Assembly: GCF_963676685.1 (NCBI RefSeq)
Contig: NC_092346.1
Location: 49,629,062 to 49,693,061, forward strand
Direction: 5' to 3'
Origin: Mytilus edulis
Taxonomy: Eukaryota > Mollusca > Bivalvia > Mytilida > Mytilidae
Length of the DNA: 64,000 nucleotides
The notes under the pieces are model-generated. The model saw nothing but the letters and a program-made list of their open reading frames with translations. It searched no databases and had not been told where the DNA came from. Positions 1 through 12,850 of this stretch are shown here, piece by piece. The first letter of the stretch is position 1, and each line of letters begins with the position of its first letter. A program made the position numbers and the translations under genes.

Positions 1-140
1 GAGATAAGAAAATCTTTAGTTTTTTCGATAAATTCAAAGTTTTGTAAACAAGATAAATTAAAATGACCACATTATTGATATTCATGTGAACACCGAAGTG
101 TTGACTCCTTGGCTGGTGATACCCTCGGGGACGAATCGTA
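1..140 (+). repeat. Fragment of dispersed repeat family C (355-bp type)
   Basis: Matches the right-hand part of the unit at 1185-1540, including the phrases ATTGATATTCATGTGAACAC and CTGGTGATACCCTCGGGGACG. The left part is outside the window. A further left-end fragment (ACGCCAGACGCGCGTTTCGT) stands at about 284-360. This family is one I associate with Mytilus; no database was searched. Confidence 0.7.
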
Positions 141-1184
141 TTTACTGTTTCTTGATTATGTTGTCGTGTATAAGACAGTTACTTTTCCTGTAAATTGAAC
201 CCATAGAAAGCTTGAATTACTTCTTGCTCTCACTTGACCAGGATGTCCTTCCAAAAACTATGTAATCTGTCACAGGTTTATAATTTTATACGCCAGACGC
301 GCGTTTCGTATACAAAAGACTCATCAGTGACGCTCAGATCAAAATAGTTATAAAGCCAAATAAACTATTCATTGGCAACACCATTATTTTCAGATTTAAT
401 TATACGAATAGATTGATAATGAGAAATGAAAGTCTTTGAAAGTCTACACCATACTCAATTTTGACTAATGTTGATCCCCATGTTTGTTGTGTGGTGATAA
501 GAAAGGTGTTTTCAAATCTTTAGGTTTGAACTTTCCTAGTCAAACTAGAAAAGAGCTTCGTACACATCAAATCTATAAAATGTTGTTTTCATGTAAACCT
601 TGTACTTGTTCGCGTTAATGTTGAAATAATTTAAACCTCATTATTACCTATTATCACATATTGCCTTGATGCTGTGGAGATTATTGTGGATACTATTGAA
701 GATGGTCAAGTCCTTGGTCGGTCATCAGCTTAATATTGGATTCCTAAAAAAACGATAACAAAAGAATTGATCAAAATCAAACAAATTCGACAAAATGAAT
801 CTCGTCCAGGTAAGTGCATCGAAAACACATTTTTGTTTGAGAAAGCTATAATGTTTTTGTTATTGTTAAGATTCCCGAACTTATTATCCCAATATGTAAA
901 TTGCACATCTCATGAATTCTACTAAATTTTGCAAGACAAGTGAAAAATAGTAAAATGTTCATTTCAATCGTCGAAATTTAAACCATTCCCCAAAAAGTAA
1001 ATATACTACATCGCATACACCTTGAAACATTCCAATTATATAACTTGATAAATGTTTGTCCTGTCAAACGGTGCATATCAAATTCATGTTTAATTTAATA
1101 TATCACAAAATCTGCGCTTCTGTCCTTTGGTATCAACATCAAAAATAAAAATGCAAATATTTCGTCTTTATCCTCGATGCCTAA

Positions 1185-1790
1185 TAGTTATCAAAGGTAC
1201 CAGGATTATAATTTAGTACGCCAGACGCGCGTTTCGTCTACATAAGACTCATCAGTGACGCTCATATCAGAATATTAATAAAGCCAAACAAGTACAAAGT
1301 TGAAGAGCATTGAGGATTCAAAATTCAAAAATGTTGTGCCAAATACATCTAAGGTAATCTATGCCTGGGATAAGAAAATCCTTAGTTTTTCGAAAAATTC
1401 AAAGTTTTGTCAACAGGAAATTTATAAAAATGACCACATTATTGATATTCATGTCAACACCGAAGTGTTGACTACTGGGCTGGTGATACCCTCAGGGACG
1501 AAACGTCCACCAGCAGTGGCATCGACCCAGTGGTGTAAATAGTTATCAAAGGTACCAGGATTATAATTTAGTACGCCAGACGCGCGTTTCGTCTTCATAA
1601 GACTCATCAGTGACGCTCATATTAAAATATTAATAAAGCCAAACAAGTACAAAGTTGAAGAGCATTGAGGATCCAAAATTCAAAAAAGTTGTGCCAAATA
1701 CATCTAAGGTAATCTATGCCTGGGATCAGAAAATCCTTAGTTTTTCGAAAAATTCAAAGTTTTGTCAACAGGAAATTTATAAAAACTAAA
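1185..1790 (+). repeat. Head-to-tail pair of family C repeats, period 355 bp
   Basis: Unit 1 begins at 1185 (TAGTTATCAAAGGTACCAGG) and the same words return at 1540, so the period is 355 bp; unit 2 stops at about 1790, missing its last third. Unit 1 contains an 80-codon open frame (1300-1542) that also reads well in other copies but has no recognisable domain, so I do not call a gene. The unit contains ACGCCAGACGCGCGTTTCGT followed by a CATCAGTGACGCTCA box. Confidence 0.8.
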
Positions 1791-2556
1791 CTTTACAAAA
1801 GTTCTTATAAAGAACGCCATGAATGATAATTAGCCTGATAGTAAAAATGTTACACGATACATTTTTCTAAAGTTCTTAATAGTTTTATATTTGACTAATG
1901 ACCCTGATATCAAAATGGGCATCGTGTGTAATAATGTTTATTAATTATCGCATTTTGTGAAGTACCTTTCTCTATCAAAAGTTTTGCGCCATTCAGACTT
2001 TTTTCTATTTTTTGTTCTCATCTAATCTATTTCTGGGGTAAAAAATCTTCAGTATTAATATTGACAATGTCTTTTTTTTAATTTTTCGTACTAACGGTCA
2101 CTAACAAATCAAAAATGGAACAATCGTATATAGATCTCTGTTTATACTAAATTATATTCTATACAACACAATTTAACGCAATAATAAACATATTTTTGTC
2201 AACAATTGTGATATTCTTTATTCGCAATTTAATTTCATTTCGTGAAGTCATTAGTTCTAACAATATTAGCAAGCAAGAGGCTAAACAAATATACAGATTT
2301 CATTTAAATCGTGTTAAAAGTAGATAATGTAGAACCCATTGCAACCAACTTCAAAAATTCTAATTACATGTATACAACTATGTACAGTTGTATCCTGTCA
2401 CACAGATTTTGACAGCTAGGTTAATTATTAATGATTCATATTGACCTAAATAGGATCTTTTAAAGCATTGAACTATATTTGACAATTGTAACAGGTGTTA
2501 ACAACAGATACATTCTTATTTTATGAAAACATCCCCTTTGGGTTTTTTTTATAGGC

Positions 2557-2955
2557 TAAATATTTATATAATAAATTGTTTGTTTAAATTTAAGTGAAAT
2601 TAAAGACATCATTAGTAAACATTTTCTTATATATTCAAAGAAAGACATAACATTTAACATGGAAAATTTAATTATAATGCATATGTGTATACTTTTTCTA
2701 CTTTCTAGAAATTACATTTTTGTATATGGATTTCATTATTATCATCTTTCTATGACAATATAAATATATGATAAATTGTTTGTTTGAATTTCAGTGAAAT
2801 TAAAGACATGATTATAATAGATTTTCGTATATATTTAAAGAAAGAAATTACAAAGAAAATTAATAATGCATGTGTGTATACTTTTTTTCTAGTTTTTAGA
2901 TATTACATTTTGTATATGTATTTCATGATTATTAGCTTTCCATGTTATAACGTAA
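2557..2955. repeat. Two 200-bp direct tandem copies, AT-rich
   Basis: ATAAATTGTTTGTTT stands at 2571 and again at 2771. About 190 bp downstream of each follow matching stretches (GAAATTAAAGACAT, GCATRTGTGTATACTTTTT, TTTTGTATATG). The copies differ by several substitutions and small gaps, so the duplication is not recent. The rest of 1791-3320 is AT-rich sequence in which I see no gene. Confidence 0.7.
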
Positions 2956-3324
2956 TCATGATAGTTGTAAGTTTATTTTGCCAAATAATATATGATAGGG
3001 TAGATATTATTTTTATTATTCAAAATATATGGAAAGTGTGGAGTAATTGATGATTGAGCTGCTCATCCCTACCACAAAACGATAGAAGTGTACCCCACCT
3101 GCCGAGTATATAACAAAAGGCAATATTTTGGGATCATTCTTTTGCCTAAAAACTGAAGAGTACATATGAACATACTTTATGGAGATAAGATATGTGTCAT
3201 CGTGGTCTCATTCATACTTTGAGTTATGTTATCGGTGCGTGCAACCTTTATGTAAATGTAAATTCATTTAGTCATCTTTGTGCATATATAAGAAGTCAAA
3301 AACAAAAAGATTAGACGAAAAAAA

Positions 3325-5870
3325 CAGGAGTGCACATACTGAAATATCTTGCCTGCTTTAGTGATCAGGTTAAATTAATGTTGAAATTAAAAAAGGAAAT
3401 GTTACACTTCAAATATAATATAAAAATTACCATTATCAATAATCCGTGTAAATGAGGTTATGGTCAGATGAACCCTGTCAGACATACACGTATACCTTAC
3501 AATCATGTCATACCTTAAATATGATTAACAAAGTGCGTATAGTTTTTTTTTTAAATCAGACCTCACCACGAAAATGTAACATTAGTCTTTGAACAATGAA
3601 AATGAGGTCGGATAAACTTGATGGACAGACAATTACAAATTTTAATCATTCCATACACCTTGTATAGTTGACCTATTACTTTTGGTATCTGAGAAACCGA
3701 TTTTAACTGGAAAACTCAACCAGTCTGAATGATGAAAAAGAAGTCAATGTTAGATGAAATATAACAGACGGACATATACGCTTTACAATTGATCCATAAA
3801 CTTAATTTACTAGAACCATTGCTTATAGTATTTGAAAGAAAAGTGCACATGCTGAAATGTCTTGCCAGCTTTACATATGATTGAAATCATATTGAAAGTC
3901 TAAAATATGAATGTAAATTACGTCAGCACGTTGCCGTTTTTGATATCGTGTGGTCTTTGATGAATTATGTTAGTTGTTATGCATGTTGTATCGACTACTA
4001 TCATATTATTTGTTTGTGCGTTTCTCTGTTATAAAAATGTTCTTGTTTGTGTTGTATTTCTGTCAAGAAGGGTTATAGCAATATTTTGTAACATTGTCAT
4101 AAAGCGGGCAGTTAGGCATGCCATTAAACTATGTTCAACCCACTCATGTGTTTCTTTAAATGTCCTGTACCATGTCAGAAATATGGCAGTTATAATCAAA
4201 TAGTTCATTTCTATGTGTGTTGCCGTTTGTATTATGTTGCACTTCGGTGTTCCTTTTGTTCCTTTGCTTTCCTCTTATATTTGATGTGTTTCCTTCGGTT
4301 TTTGTTTGTAACCCAGATTTTTTTTTTTCTCAATCCATTTATGACATTTGAACAACAATATACTATTGTTGCTTTTATTTACTATAAATATCCCATACAC
4401 TCAACATTATCAATGATCCATGTCTATAAGGTCATAGTCAGTTGAACCATGCAAGACAGACAAGAACACCTTCCAATCATCCATACACCAAACATAGTTC
4501 ACCTATTGATCATAGTATCTGATAAACTGACAAAATTAAGAAAATTTCACATTGACCAATGATACAGATATATCCGCAAGTTCTCATCATTGACCAATGA
4601 AAGATTAAAATGAAAGCAATGTCATATGGACACTGCCAGACAGACATAAGTACCTAACAATCATTTCATACACCAAAGATAGTTGATCAATTGTTATCCG
4701 AGATGTGGACTTGATCATGAAAATGTAACCTGGCCAACTGATGCGTGAAATCAGGACACACAAACAGTGTCTTACACACAAGTACAACAAGGTACCCATA
4801 TACCAAATATAGTTATCTCATTACTCATAATAAGCGAGAATCTTTCACCAATTGATAACAGACCAAATAAAAAAAACTTAACATTTACAAACTTACAAAA
4901 ACTTAATATTCACTGTATTTGGCAAATCTTTCAGAAATTTGGATCCTCAAAGCTCTTCAACTTCGTTCTTTAGTGGAGCTTTTAAAACATGTTTATTCGA
5001 GCATCACTAATTGGTCCTTTGTAAATCTATGAGGAGTTTATTGACCAACGAACCATAAAAATAAGGTCAAGATCACATGAAATCTGACAGACAGACATGT
5101 ACACTGTAAAATCATTCCAAACAGTATATACAGTAGACCTAATACTCAAAGGGCACATTATCACCTATTGTACCAGTCTTTACCAATCATTTCTTATACC
5201 TATACCAAACCTATTGCAACTAAAATTTTCAATTACAAACATATTTTGCAGGATCTCAATATTGATGACTTCAAGTCTTAACCTCTTGATTGCACTTGTG
5301 CTAGTTCCCAATTCACATATAATCCGGATTCTATGTTGTGTCATGCATACTATTGTTTGTCTGTTTGTCTTTTTCATTTTTAGCCATGGCGTTGTCAGTT
5401 TATTTTCGATTTATGAATTGACTGTCCCTCTGGTATCTTTTGTCCTTCTTTTAGGAATCATTGATACCTCCTATTCCCTTGATTCTCATTCTTTGGTAGA
5501 CCCTGTCTATTGATTTATGAAAAATGCAATTGAGGTCAAGGTCAGATGATACCTGGCGTTACCTGTTTGAATAACCAGTACACCTTACAATCATTCCATA
5601 CATCAAATATGGTTGATCTTACAACTTGACCACAAAATCCTAAAATTAATCACTGATCAATGAAATGAAGTAGAGGTCAGATGAACCCTGTCTGATGGAC
5701 ATGTAGACCTTGCAAGCAATATACAAATATACATATATCCTATTACATGTAATAAGTGAGAAAATCTCATGACAAATTATTAATATACAGTTTTTTAACC
5801 AAGAAAATAAGACTGACAGAAACTTTCTTACATAAAGCATTTGTTTACAAAGTATGAAACATCTAAGTAT
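3325..5870. repeat. Degenerate family E modules mixed with family D fragments
   Basis: Phrases of family E (AATGAGGTCAAGGTCAGATGA, CATTCCATACACC, GTGCACATGCTGAAATGTCTT) recur at about 3330, 3450, 3590, 3840, 4430, 4600, 5060, 5530 and 5670. Between them, about 3960-4345 and 5335-5515 match reverse copies of family D (compare 42125-42330 and 56040-56180). Short open frames here, the longest 138 codons at 5097-5513, lie within the repeats and have no known domain. I see no gene. Confidence 0.6.
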
Positions 5871-5879
5871 CTTGCCTCT

Positions 5880-7345
5880 GAAATATAGGGCTTAGAAAAA
5901 AACAGTTTGGTCACCAACTCCAAAAATTAATCCCAATGTTTTTAACAAAAGTTGAAGGTGAGACAAAGACAAAGACCATTGAGTCACAATCATATTTTCA
6001 GAAAGTTGTAAGATCTTTCTTCTCTGGTAGATTCAGTATTGTTGTAACACTAGTTTATTGTCAATACAGATCCATTGAGTTCAACTACCACTACTGGATA
6101 CCCTTGAAACTCATTTAAAAACACTTGAAGTAAAGTGCCTATATAAGCACTAAAATATAACATGTTTGAAATATACATAATTTATTTACAAACTTTACAT
6201 ATTGCTAATTTACTACTTACATATTTTCAAACTGTCATTTGAAATATTTGTATAAATGAAAAGAATAAATGTATCATTTGTTGAATCAATACATGTTTCA
6301 AATGAGATTAATCATAACACCAAAAACTACAATAGGTTTTCCATCTCTATGTTATTTAGTACAAATACACTGCTTTTGGTGAATATGAAGTTTTGATATA
6401 TCAGAGTTGAAACATTGACACTATGCGTGTCAAGTTCTAAACATAAGTTTTGAATTGACACTATGTGTGTCATGTTCTAAACATAAATTTTGAATGGACA
6501 AAATCAAAAATCAAAAGATATATTTCTTTGGAATTCCATGTTAAGCCTAATGCAAATTTCACCTTTTTCCAAATAGATTTAGCTCACAAAACCTTTTCTC
6601 CAAACAACCATATTCCTGAACCACTTGCTAACATCTCCATTGTATTTATAAAGCTAGGAGACTGGAGACTAACTTGTGAACCCTTTTACAAATCACCAAA
6701 AAAATATCAAAAAAATACCATCATAATCTTTAACAACGCAACAAAATACAACCATTTGATTTTCATAAACTGACATAATTAAACACCATAAATCTTACTA
6801 TAGTTATATTAAAATATATATAATGCCTATATAATGTTTGATAAATTCAAAATGGAAAATCCTGACTGATGAGAAATCAAAGTATAAATTTATTAGATAA
6901 TAAATCACTATTAGCATAATTACATAAAAAATAATAAAAATAAATTAAGAACATTGACTCTCCATTCCTTTCAATGTTAACCATAGCTTGTTTTTGAAAC
7001 TTCGGTCAATCAAAATTTTCTTACCAAATGACCAAAATATAACTGCGTGTTTAATAGAGGCAGACTAAGGATATTTCATTTAATTCATGGACACAAATTA
7101 ATTATTGTTTGAAATTTAGATGATATTTTGCTAATATGCCAAATCAATCACTAGCCATGGAGAACGACAATTGTATTTGGTGCCGACTTAAAGAAACCAA
7201 TTTGTATCAAATAAGTTCAAATTATCAAAATGAATCTATGAAATAAATTCAGAAAGAGCTGTTGAATATTTCTGAAATAAAAAATTTGCGTCATGCCTCT
7301 GGTATCATTTAAAAAATAATGTATAAATTACATTTTTTTCAAAAA
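5880..7345. other. 3' flank of B9D2, no gene seen
   Basis: AT-rich sequence downstream of the B9D2 stop. A 102-codon open frame at 6465-6773 on the plus strand is Lys/Asn/Phe-rich with no recognisable motif and is most likely chance. I found no AATAAA close to the B9D2 stop on the minus strand, so its 3' end is unresolved. Confidence 0.5.
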
Positions 7346-9305
7346 TCAACATTCAATTCCATATTTGTCAAAGTTTCTAAGAACAACACCTATATTCATG
7401 TGAACATTGCCCATGGCAACTGTATTTAGTCTGTATCTATCAGCTCCACTGTAAATCAGATCAGGATTCTTCAGCTGTGGTCCTCCACCAACAAAATATT
7501 GAGAAACTTGTTCTCTAAATGTTCCTGCTGGTCTCCATGTTGGACATGAAATTTTATGGGTACCAGGTGATGTAGGCACATGGCAAAATCCATATCCATA
7601 TAGTTCATTCCGTCCAAAAGAATCCTGATGCCAAACTTGAAAATGAATTTTTGGCCAACCTGAAAAAAGTTTTTAAATTTATTTAAAGATTTATCTTCAA
7701 TCAAACTTGCAAGTTTAAGGAGTCATGTCTTGTATATTTTACGTGGAGTATTTATGTTCAAGTTGACAAAATAATTCATAAAATCAAAATATTCCTTGAT
7801 GCAATTTTGTTTATTATATGTTTTGTGTTTATTGTCATTGTGTGTTTTACTATCTTTTATAAGAATTTTATAAGGCTAGTTGTTTTCTTGTACTTATTAT
7901 CATAGTATCCTTTCATTGTCATTCAACTGTTAGAAGCCAAAAAAGGGAGGTTTACTTGTAATTCTTAAGATAAAACAGTAGTTCAGGCTGGCATATGTTC
8001 ATGTGCCTGTACAATGTAAGGATTCTCACAATCCACTTCAGTGGTTTTTTTAACTTGTTTTGTCATTCAGGTTATTTGGTATTTATGACAACTGAGGCAT
8101 AGCCAAGGTTGACAATGTCTTTTTGAGGGGTTACAATCTGCTCTATAACACTTTAAGATATATTTGTTATTTAATTCATTATACTGATTGTTCTGAAAGT
8201 TCTGTTATTACTGTCCTTTTAATTTTAAATTCTAAGTAATAAACTATGATGTCTTGTACATAACAACCATCTATACTAAATAAAACACACACTTGATAAA
8301 GCATCTCCATGAAGGGTAATAGAGTATTGGAAATTGGGTAGAGTCAATTATCTCCCTTGTATAAACCAATCAAAATCTGATATTTTGATAAGAACTGAAG
8401 TGTAATATTTAATATTGTTTTAATTGAACAAATTACCTTGTAAACCTTTGGTTGTAAAGTGAACATCTATTGGATGAGCCCAGTATGCTTCATCATAATT
8501 TTGTGGGTTATCTACTTGTGTTTGTCCTTCTCTTAGACCAGACAAAGCTTTCCATGCTCCTCCTGATAATACAAAATATATCATAAATATGAATTGATAT
8601 ATGAGGTACATGTAGTTTTACATAAAAAAATATCTTATAGTATAAAAACAAATAACTAACACTGGACTTTGACTTTGTGGTCTTCATTGGTGAATGTAAG
8701 TTAACACTTTAATCATGCACATTGTTTATGGATATACAATGTAGGTCAATAACAATGAAGAAAACTATTTACTGAATTTGAATAATGTGTATCCTGTGTT
8801 ATCTGACATACTGGAGGACCAGAAAAAATGTTGGATTCAGCAGGGTGTCGGAATACTCTGGCAGGTTTTTTTTTTGCAAGGTTAAGCAAATTGGGACCAT
8901 GAAAATGTGTCGGTTAAAGCAGGATGTTGGAACACTCAGGTGTCAGAAAAGTCAGGTTACACTGCATAATCAATCATAACACACTGAAAAAGGGCTAATA
9001 TACAGACAAAACAAATTCTCTAATCAGATTTTCTTCAAACAGATTATTTTCTTCAAAATTTTGCTGAAGACTACAAGTAAGTTTAATTTTGAATGTTTTT
9101 TATGTTTGCTTGCTATTTCACAGTCTTTATAATTCTAAAGAACTAGTCAAAGTTTATTCAAAATAAGTTTTAAAAAAATGTATGTATATGTTGTTTAATA
9201 AGTCTATTTCAACACACCTGTATGTATACCCCATTTACAAAACAAACTATGATCTGGAAATCCATCAGCACCAAGAATCTGTCCTATGATATGTACTTCT
9301 GCCAT
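7346..9305 (-). CDS. B9D2: B9 domain-containing protein 2, three exons, complete
   Basis: Coding sequence is complement(join(7346..7659, 8437..8562, 9218..9305)), 528 nt, 175 aa, the same length as vertebrate B9D2 as I recall it. Every junction has GT/AG and phases agree. The protein begins [16 protein letters not shown], continues with [15 protein letters not shown], and ends GADRYRLN...[11 protein letters not shown]; these blocks match B9D2 across almost its whole length, so the single B9 (C2-like) domain is intact. In animals B9D2 works with B9D1 and MKS1 in the transition-zone complex that gates the cilium (family knowledge). The ATG at 9305 is the first in the exon; just upstream on the minus strand the sequence reads like a splice acceptor (TTTTTACAG), so a 5' UTR exon and the promoter probably lie further up, beyond 9310. 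Orientation is divergent from TDP1. I saw no frameshift or lost residue. Confidence 0.97.
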
Positions 9306-9534
9306 GATTCTGTAAAAATAAATCAATTACTCTATTCAAGATTCAATTATGTCGGAGGAAAAAAATAAAATTACACAATTTAAAACTCACTTATTTCACA
9401 TATATATATGTAATTCAATTGAATTCTCTCAAATACATTTCCAAAAGTACATTATATGTTCATGTTCCCCATTTCCATTCTTAATTTTATGTTGTACATT
9501 TTTATGTATAAAATGTATCAAAAGTCAAATTAAA

Positions 9535-9840
9535 GGGACTCCAAAATTACTAGTCATGCTAGTGTACACAATTCAAAGAGGGAAACCAACGATCTAATTT
9601 ACATATATATACAAACGGGAAAATACATATGAACAGAACCACACCAACAAACGATACATGTTACTACTGAACAATAGACCCAGAATCAATGCGGACAGGT
9701 GCATAAACATGCAGTGGGTATGGATAGTTTCGTTCCGCTGGCATACAATATAATTGCAGTTGAAGGCAACTCTTCTCCTTCAGAAGTTCTGCATTCTCTA
9801 TTTTGACAACGAACATTTTTTGATGGGCCGGGAATGTAGG
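9535..9840 (+). repeat. Dispersed repeat family B, partial
   Basis: Contains GAAACCAACGATCTAATTTA and a downstream GGACAGGTGCATAAACATG, matching the copy at 16100-16400. Other copies or pieces: 17040-17240 (minus), 20270-20520 (minus), 32110-32170, 54280-54645 (minus), 57620-57750 and 58255-58460 (minus). The family end carries GATRTGGTATGATTGCCAAT. I know it as a common bivalve repeat, with no recognised coding capacity here. Confidence 0.65.
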
Positions 9841-10360
9841 TGAGGGGGAAGAAAACTAATGTACAGGTATTTTCCCCTTGTTATATATTTATATCAGAGC
9901 ACTCCCACTTTGGATATATGGGTTTAATGTTTAATCAAATTTTTACAAAAACATTTACATAGTGTGGTGGGGTGCTTATAGGTTTAAAATCATTAAATAC
10001 AGGTAAGCAGGTAAGACTGTGATTTTAAATTAAGGGTTAATATTTTTTTATAATATTTACCAAAAAACAGACAGGATTATATTTCCGGATGCGGGAAGCA
10101 GGAATATAAATCTTAAAATTTATTTCTGTTTCGAATAAAATAGGTGCGGCCAGGTCTGTCAAATAAGGAATTAAATTGATGTGGCCTCAAAGTCATTATT
10201 GCAGTACTAGTCTTCTTCTTTAAGGAAATTTGTAAATGGATTCATGTGATAGCTTTATGAATTATGTAGTATTGAATAACACAGAAAGTTCTCTCTTTGG
10301 TATTTACATATGTATTATAAACAATGTTTGCAACATATGCATTTTTCAATTATAACTCTA

Positions 10361-10999
10361 GAATCCGGATCCGTTCGCGCCCATTCACGTTTGCACCCAC
10401 TCATGTTCGCCCCTTTCACTTTCCCACCCTACATGCTCGCACCCAAAGTCTGTTCGCACCCTACATGTTCACGCCCAATTTTAATTGGTTTTTTTTGTAA
10501 TCATGCAAGTTTTGGTAAGAGTATTCTTCTTGTCATTGTCTTAAAATAAAGTGAGACAGCATTTTATTTTTGTGTTGAATAAATCTTAATCATGTTTTGG
10601 ATAGTGTATTGTTAAAAAAAATATAATCCTTTCTATAAATAAAGTGGGATTCTGTCAACGTTTTATTTTGTGTTGAATAACTCTTAATCATGTTTTGGTT
10701 ACTGTATTCCTATAACTTTGTTTCATTGACTTGTTTCAAAACAACTAAGTGAGATTTTGACTACGTTTTTTTTTTGTGTGTTGAATAAATTTTATCTTGT
10801 TTTGGTTATAATAGTGTATTGCTTTATTTTATTGTTTAATTGTTTCAGATCAAAGTGACCAAGCTATCAAAAACAATTATCTTTTGTGGTTTTTTTTTGG
10901 GCCCAAACGTGTAGAGTGCGAACGGACCTTGGGTGCAAACCTGCGAGGAGCAAACGTGTAGGGTGCGAAAGTGTATTGGGCGTTAACGGACCTGATACC
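10361..10999. mobile_element. 639-bp TIR element with 9-bp target duplication, GTTCGCACCC-rich ends
   Basis: ATAACTCTA stands immediately before (10352-10360) and after (11000-11008). Inside, the left 120 bp (GATCCGTTCGCGCCC, then repeated TTCGCACCC/TACATG words) is matched by the reverse complement of the right 110 bp (TCCGTTAACGCCC, TTTCGCACCCTACACG). The middle is AT-rich with three degenerate copies of a roughly 110-bp segment (GTGTTGAATAA...TCATGTTTTGG). There is no transposase frame, so it is non-autonomous. A 9-bp duplication fits Mutator-like elements (8-11 bp) better than Tc1 or PIF types. Confidence 0.75.
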
Positions 11000-11754
11000 A
11001 TAACTCTAACCATCTGGTGTCTCTTTCCTTTTGTGATAAATATTTCAAACAGAAAGAAAGCAATTAAATGAATCTTGTAGTTAAATTGGCAAACCATTTT
11101 ATTTGACATGCCCAACCCGTCTTTTCGAACATAAAAATCAAAAGTAATTAAAACCCGCTAGGAAAATTCAAGTTCGAACATGGCCAAGGCACTTTAAACT
11201 CTCTTTTTGCTTACCACGCCGTAATTTAAGTAGATAAAATGCTGAATTCAGTAATTTTGTTATTAAATGGTTAAAACTTTTCTGATTTAGGCTTCTCTGA
11301 TATCTTATATATCAGGAAATTTCATTTTCTTTAGAATAAATTGTTAATGTTCATTCCTGTCCACCATTTTTGTTGACATTAACAATTTGATATTTTCGTA
11401 TTTTGCATAAATCCTATTTATCAAAATAAATTGATCTTGGATGAATAATTAGTTGCTATTTAAAATGAAACTCTTTGTTAAACGCTTTTAAAAATAAAAT
11501 ATGAAATAATAACATCCGAAAATAATTAGTAAACAAATGCTGATTTGGCACATGTGTGAGTTCTATCAAGATAATGACAACTTATCATATTTGTCAGTGT
11601 AAAATTCATAGCTTATAAATAATCAACATCCTGCATCTCCCTCATAAACAATCATCAATCTCTCATATAAATTTACACGTGTGCTCTTGCATTTTACGTC
11701 TAATAACCAATTCCTGTTCTGGAGAAGGAATAAAACACATTGTCCAATGCTTTA

Positions 11755-12334
11755 AGGTTCATCATAACCTTTTGGCTAAAATGGCCTTATTTACACCCCA
11801 AATTTTACTCTGAGTACAGACTAACCTATACACCTGCAACAGTTTTAAGGGATGGCAGGAACTAGATATATAAATTTTAAATGCATTTTATGTTTCAGAA
11901 AATTATAAACTTTTCTAGATTTTGCTATCCATTTTTTTTCGTTCCTGCAGAAGGTGCAAAAATTAACTAAGTAGTGAAAACGATTGAGAAGCTCCCCTCA
12001 TATAATGAATGTTGTGAGTAGTATTGATTTAAATGGACAATAGACACCTGTAAACAATAGGTGATTTAACAGGTTTAAACTGTGTCACTGAATGGACCGT
12101 ATCAAATGAAACTCGGGTGTTTGTTTATTTTGCTATCTTCTGCAGACTGGAAAAAAATGAACATCAAAATCCAGGTAAGTTTTTAATTTTCTGAAACGTA
12201 GACTTCATATAACTTTTATATATCTAGTTCCTGCCATGCCTTAAAACTTTCCTGGATGTACCAGTTTGTCTGTACTCATAGTAATTTTGGAGGTGTAAAC
12301 ACGGCCATATTTTTCAATTCCTTATGATGAACCT
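11755..12334. mobile_element. 580-bp non-autonomous element with ~200-bp inverted arms
   Basis: The left end AGGTTCATCATAA is matched in reverse at the right end (TTATGATGAACCT), each flanked by TA. The arms pair over about 200 bp: GGCCTTATTTACACC pairs with GGTGTAAACACGGCC, CTAGATATATAAA with TTTATATATCTAG, and TTCTGCAGA near the inner edges. The inner 150-170 bp is unique. The TA flank suggests a Tc1/mariner-type or similar origin. No open frame of note. Confidence 0.7.
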
Positions 12335-12459
12335 TAAATACATGTATAAACAATAACGATAATAATTGATAAATTCTTTATTTTTAGAAATCTGTCTGGC
12401 ATGACCCTGGAATCTGTTCCGCTTGAACGTTTGACATCATACAACAATCACTTTTCCAT

Positions 12460-12840
12460 CAATCTAATTAAAAACCGATCTCTCATCGCTCCCGTTTTCT
12501 GATATGTCGCATGGGAGATCTAACGAAACCGGCTTTGAGGTCACATGTGAGTGAACTAAAAGTTATAAATTTATAATGATATGCAAATGAGTTGATGACC
12601 TATTAGTAAGCCAATCAAAAAAGTTTATGAATTATTTTGACTGACGATTTCGTCGTAAATAAAATGAGTTACATCCCTTTACCTTTCATTAAACTTTCAA
12701 GATCGTGGAAGACTCAATTTCATTGGTCGAAAAAGACACACCTACGAGGTCACTCACATGTGACCTCAAAGCAGGTTTCGTTAGATCTCCCACGCGACAT
12801 CAGAAACAGGAGCAATAAGAGATCGGTTTTAATTAGATTG
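12460..12840. mobile_element. 381-bp MITE with ~92-bp TIRs and 9-bp target duplication
   Basis: CTTTTCCAT flanks both sides (12451-12459 and 12841-12849). The element starts CAATCTAATTAAAA and ends with its reverse complement TTTTAATTAGATTG. The inverted arms run about 92 bp each, through GGGAGATCTAACGAAACC and GAGGTCACATGTGAGTGA, with roughly 90% identity. The loop of about 190 bp has no significant frame; the 90-codon frame at 12637 starts in the loop and is chance. The 9-bp duplication again suggests a Mutator-like family. Confidence 0.85.
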
Positions 12841-12850
12841 CTTTTCCATA

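Noticed and set aside
5097-5513. 138-codon plus-strand frame
   Set aside because: Lies in family E/D repeats, hydrophobic low-complexity translation, no domain and no splice context.
6465-6773. 102-codon frame downstream of B9D2
   Set aside because: Lys/Asn/Phe/Ile-rich translation expected from AT-rich DNA; no splice partners or motif.
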